NCBI GenBank assembly: GCA_023423215.1
Contig: JAFAFZ010000111.1
Span: 1 to 6,378 of the forward strand
Source of the DNA: Actinomycetes bacterium
GTDB taxonomy: Bacteria; Actinomycetota; Acidimicrobiia; Acidimicrobiales; Microtrichaceae
Length of the DNA: 6,378 nt
Direction of reading: 5' to 3'
Below, in pieces: positions 5,525 to 6,378 of this stretch. The position numbers and the translations under genes were made by a program. The first letter of the stretch is position 1; the number at the start of each line of letters is the position of its first letter. A model generated the notes under the pieces. The model saw only the letters and a program-made list of their open reading frames with translations, was not told the origin of the DNA and searched no databases.

Positions 5525-5599
5525 CCCTCAGACCGGGTGGCGGTCGGTCCCTTCAGGCCGGGTGGCGGTCCGTTCCCTCAGGCCGGGTGGCCGGGCTCC
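5525..5599. repeat. 25-bp tandem repeat, about three copies, overlapping the 3' end of the flavin-reductase-like gene
   Basis: Copies run 5525-5549, 5550-5574 and 5575-5599, the last diverging after its first 17 bases. The core CCGGGTGG recurs at 5533, 5558 and 5583, a period of exactly 25. By my count the first two copies agree at 21 of 25 bases. The third contains the flavin-reductase stop codon and last codons, so the array looks like a local duplication of the gene's 3' end. On the minus strand each copy has a TGA (at 5580, 5555 and 5530) in a different frame. Each copy can also form a small hairpin (for example GACCG-GGTGG-CGGTC at 5531-5545). Confidence 0.75.
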
Positions 5600-6108
5600 A
5601 TGTCCATCGCCTGCTGGAGCCCGTACTGCGCCTCGTGCACCCGTCGCGCCGAGCCGTCGTGCGGGGCGAGCAGGAACCCGACGTGGTCGCCGCAGTCGAG
5701 CGTGCGCAACACCCGCCCGCCGAACCAGTCCACCCCGACGAGCACCGGCGCGCCGCCCGGGCCGTCGAGCACCTCCAGCCCCTCGAACTTGTCGACGTCG
5801 TCGCCGCTCAGCTCGCCGAACCGGGTCGCCAGCTCCTCGTCGCCCTGGTGCAGCACGTGCACGACCAGCGCCACCGCGTCACGCGCGACGCCGTAGGTGT
5901 GGTTCGCCTTGGACATCATCACCAGGAACCGCGGCGGGCGCATGCTCGCCTGCGTCGTGAACCCGACCAGGCAGCCGCTGCGCTCCCGGCCGTTCGAGGC
6001 CGTGACGATCATCATCGGCCCGTCGAACGACCCGACGAGCTCCTCGAACGTCGCGGTGTCGGCGATGTGGTCGGCGTCGGACCCGCCCGACGTGCTGGTG
6101 TTGGTCAT
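5578..6108 (-). CDS. Flavin reductase-like (FMN-binding split-barrel) protein
   Basis: The 176-residue protein matches the flavin-reductase-like split-barrel family. After a 20-residue polar leader come FDGPMMIVTASNGRERSGCLVGFTTQASMRPPRFLVMMSKANHTYGVAR (28-76), the classic GxxxGxxTxxSxxPP FMN-binding layout followed by the N-T-Y-type helix, then VVHVLHQGDEELATRFGE (82-99). The C-terminal part (about 115-150) continues the barrel with GGRVLRTLDCGDHVGFLLAP. Such proteins bind FMN or FAD and either supply reduced flavin to a monooxygenase partner or act directly on small substrates; no partner monooxygenase is visible here. The frame is open to 6336, but ATG 6108 (MTNTSTSGGSDAD) is the likely start because the upstream part would overlap the divergent amidohydrolase gene. 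The ribosome site is weak (GGTGGGC just before ATG). The stop codon lies in the first base triplets of a tandem-repeat copy. The NTF2-like gene follows on the same strand and may be co-transcribed. Confidence 0.87.
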   Translation of the reverse strand: MTNTSTSGGSDADHIADTATFEELVGSFDGPMMIVTASNGRERSGCLVGFTTQASMRPPRFLVMMSKANHTYGVARDAVALVVHVLHQGDEELATRFGELSGDDVDKFEGLEVLDGPGGAPVLVGVDWFGGRVLRTLDCGDHVGFLLAPHDGSARRVHEAQYGLQQAMDMEPGHPA

Positions 6109-6135
6109 GCCCACCAGGGTCGCGCGCCGGGCTTG

Positions 6136-6141
6136 TACCGT
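6136..6141 (+). promoter_or_regulatory. Candidate -10 box for a leaderless amidohydrolase transcript
   Basis: TACCGT fits TANNNT and ends 6 nt before ATG 6148, so transcription would start at or next to the A of the start codon. The sequence between (GCCCCG) has no ribosome site, which agrees with leaderless translation, common in actinobacteria. The 39-bp gap must also hold the promoter of the divergent flavin-reductase-like gene, for which I see no clear -10. Confidence 0.5.
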
Positions 6142-6147
6142 GCCCCG

Positions 6148-6378
6148 ATGGAGCCGAGCCGACCCGCCGCCCCCGCTGCCGACCTGACCGCGGCCCCGCC
6201 CGCCGACCGCGTGCTGCGCGCCGAGTGGGTGCTCACCGTCGATGGGGACGACCGTGTCCTCCACGACGGCGCGGTGGCGCTCCCGGGCGAGCGCATCGCC
6301 GCCGTCGGCGACGCGGCCGAGGTGCTCGCGGCGCACCCGCCGGCCGAGGTGGTCGACCTCGGGGGCCCCGTGCTCGCG
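6148..6378 (+). CDS. Amidohydrolase-family protein, N-terminal fragment (3' end outside window)
   Basis: The reading frame is open from ATG 6148 to the last base, 77 codons, with no stop. After an Ala/Pro-rich leader of about 20 residues, DRVLRAEWVLTVDGDDRVLHDGAVALPGERIAAVG (20-54) and EVVDLGGPVLA (67-77) match the N-terminal beta-sandwich of metal-dependent amidohydrolases of the cytosine-deaminase/chlorohydrolase/S-adenosylhomocysteine-deaminase type. In these the next residues are normally the PGLVNxHxH metal site, which lies just past the window. Members remove amino, chloro or similar groups from heterocycles or hydrolyse cyclic amides; the substrate cannot be told from this fragment. 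It is divergent from the flavin-reductase-like gene with 39 bp between starts. Its start is supported by a TANNNT box 6 nt upstream rather than by a ribosome site. Confidence 0.8.
   Translation, partial: MEPSRPAAPAADLTAAPPADRVLRAEWVLTVDGDDRVLHDGAVALPGERIAAVGDAAEVLAAHPPAEVVDLGGPVLA

Noticed and set aside
5553..5577. GGGAAC on the minus strand as a second SigR-type promoter
   Set aside because: The position 18 nt downstream reads AAG rather than GTT, so the -10 element is missing.
5525..5599. Could the 25-bp repeats be a CRISPR array?
   Set aside because: Copies are directly adjacent with no spacers, imperfect, and overlap a gene end; no cas genes are present.
6109..6336. N-terminal extension of the flavin-reductase-like protein from 6336
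   Set aside because: It would run antisense through the amidohydrolase coding region, and its sequence is unlike the family N-terminus. ATG 6108 fits better.

Overview
The window comes from a very GC-rich, gene-dense bacterial chromosome. Codon third positions are nearly all G or C, two gene pairs are tightly coupled or overlapping, TANNNT -10 boxes sit next to start codons, and a SigR/RsrA-type redox sigma/anti-sigma pair is present. All of this points to a high-GC actinobacterium (Actinomycetota). I cannot place it more finely from sequence alone. No rRNA, tRNA, CRISPR array, insertion sequence or phage gene is visible.

Layout. (1) Bases 1-2219, plus strand: the 3' part of an FAD-dependent oxidoreductase of the phytoene-desaturase/amine-oxidase type, followed within a few bases by an ECF41-type sigma factor with a SnoaL-like C-terminal domain. 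(2) A strong hairpin at 2235-2265 lies between this pair and a convergent gene. (3) Bases 2287-3747, minus strand: a complete NAD(P)-dependent aldehyde dehydrogenase with all catalytic motifs. (4) Bases 3748-4018: a divergent control region with a 15-nt palindrome next to the aldehyde dehydrogenase -10 box, a 13-bp-arm inverted repeat, and a textbook SigR/SigH-type promoter (GGGAAT-N18-GTT). (5) Bases 4019-5034, plus strand: a SigR-like ECF sigma factor and an overlapping zinc-binding RsrA-like anti-sigma factor. (6) Bases 5054-6108, minus strand: a flavin-reductase-like split-barrel protein followed by an NTF2/limonene-epoxide-hydrolase-like protein, separated by a 95-bp gap holding a 25-bp tandem repeat. 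(7) Bases 6148-6378, plus strand: the first 77 codons of an amidohydrolase, probably leaderless.

How it fits together. Two ECF sigma systems flank one aldehyde dehydrogenase. The ECF41 gene is coupled to an oxidoreductase, the usual neighbourhood of that family. The SigR-like factor should be held by its anti-sigma partner until thiol oxidation disrupts the zinc site, after which it would switch on its own operon through the promoter at 3983-4009. The remaining enzymes (aldehyde dehydrogenase, flavin-binding protein, epoxide-hydrolase fold, amidohydrolase) are compatible with catabolism or detoxification of small organic molecules, but no specific pathway can be proved here.

The most notable observations are the self-promoter placed inside the apparent 5' end of the SigR-like gene, which decides the start codon; the exact match of the anti-sigma cysteine spacing to RsrA together with extra cysteines; the tandem repeat that places TGA stops in all three frames; and an epoxide-hydrolase-like protein with an altered catalytic set.
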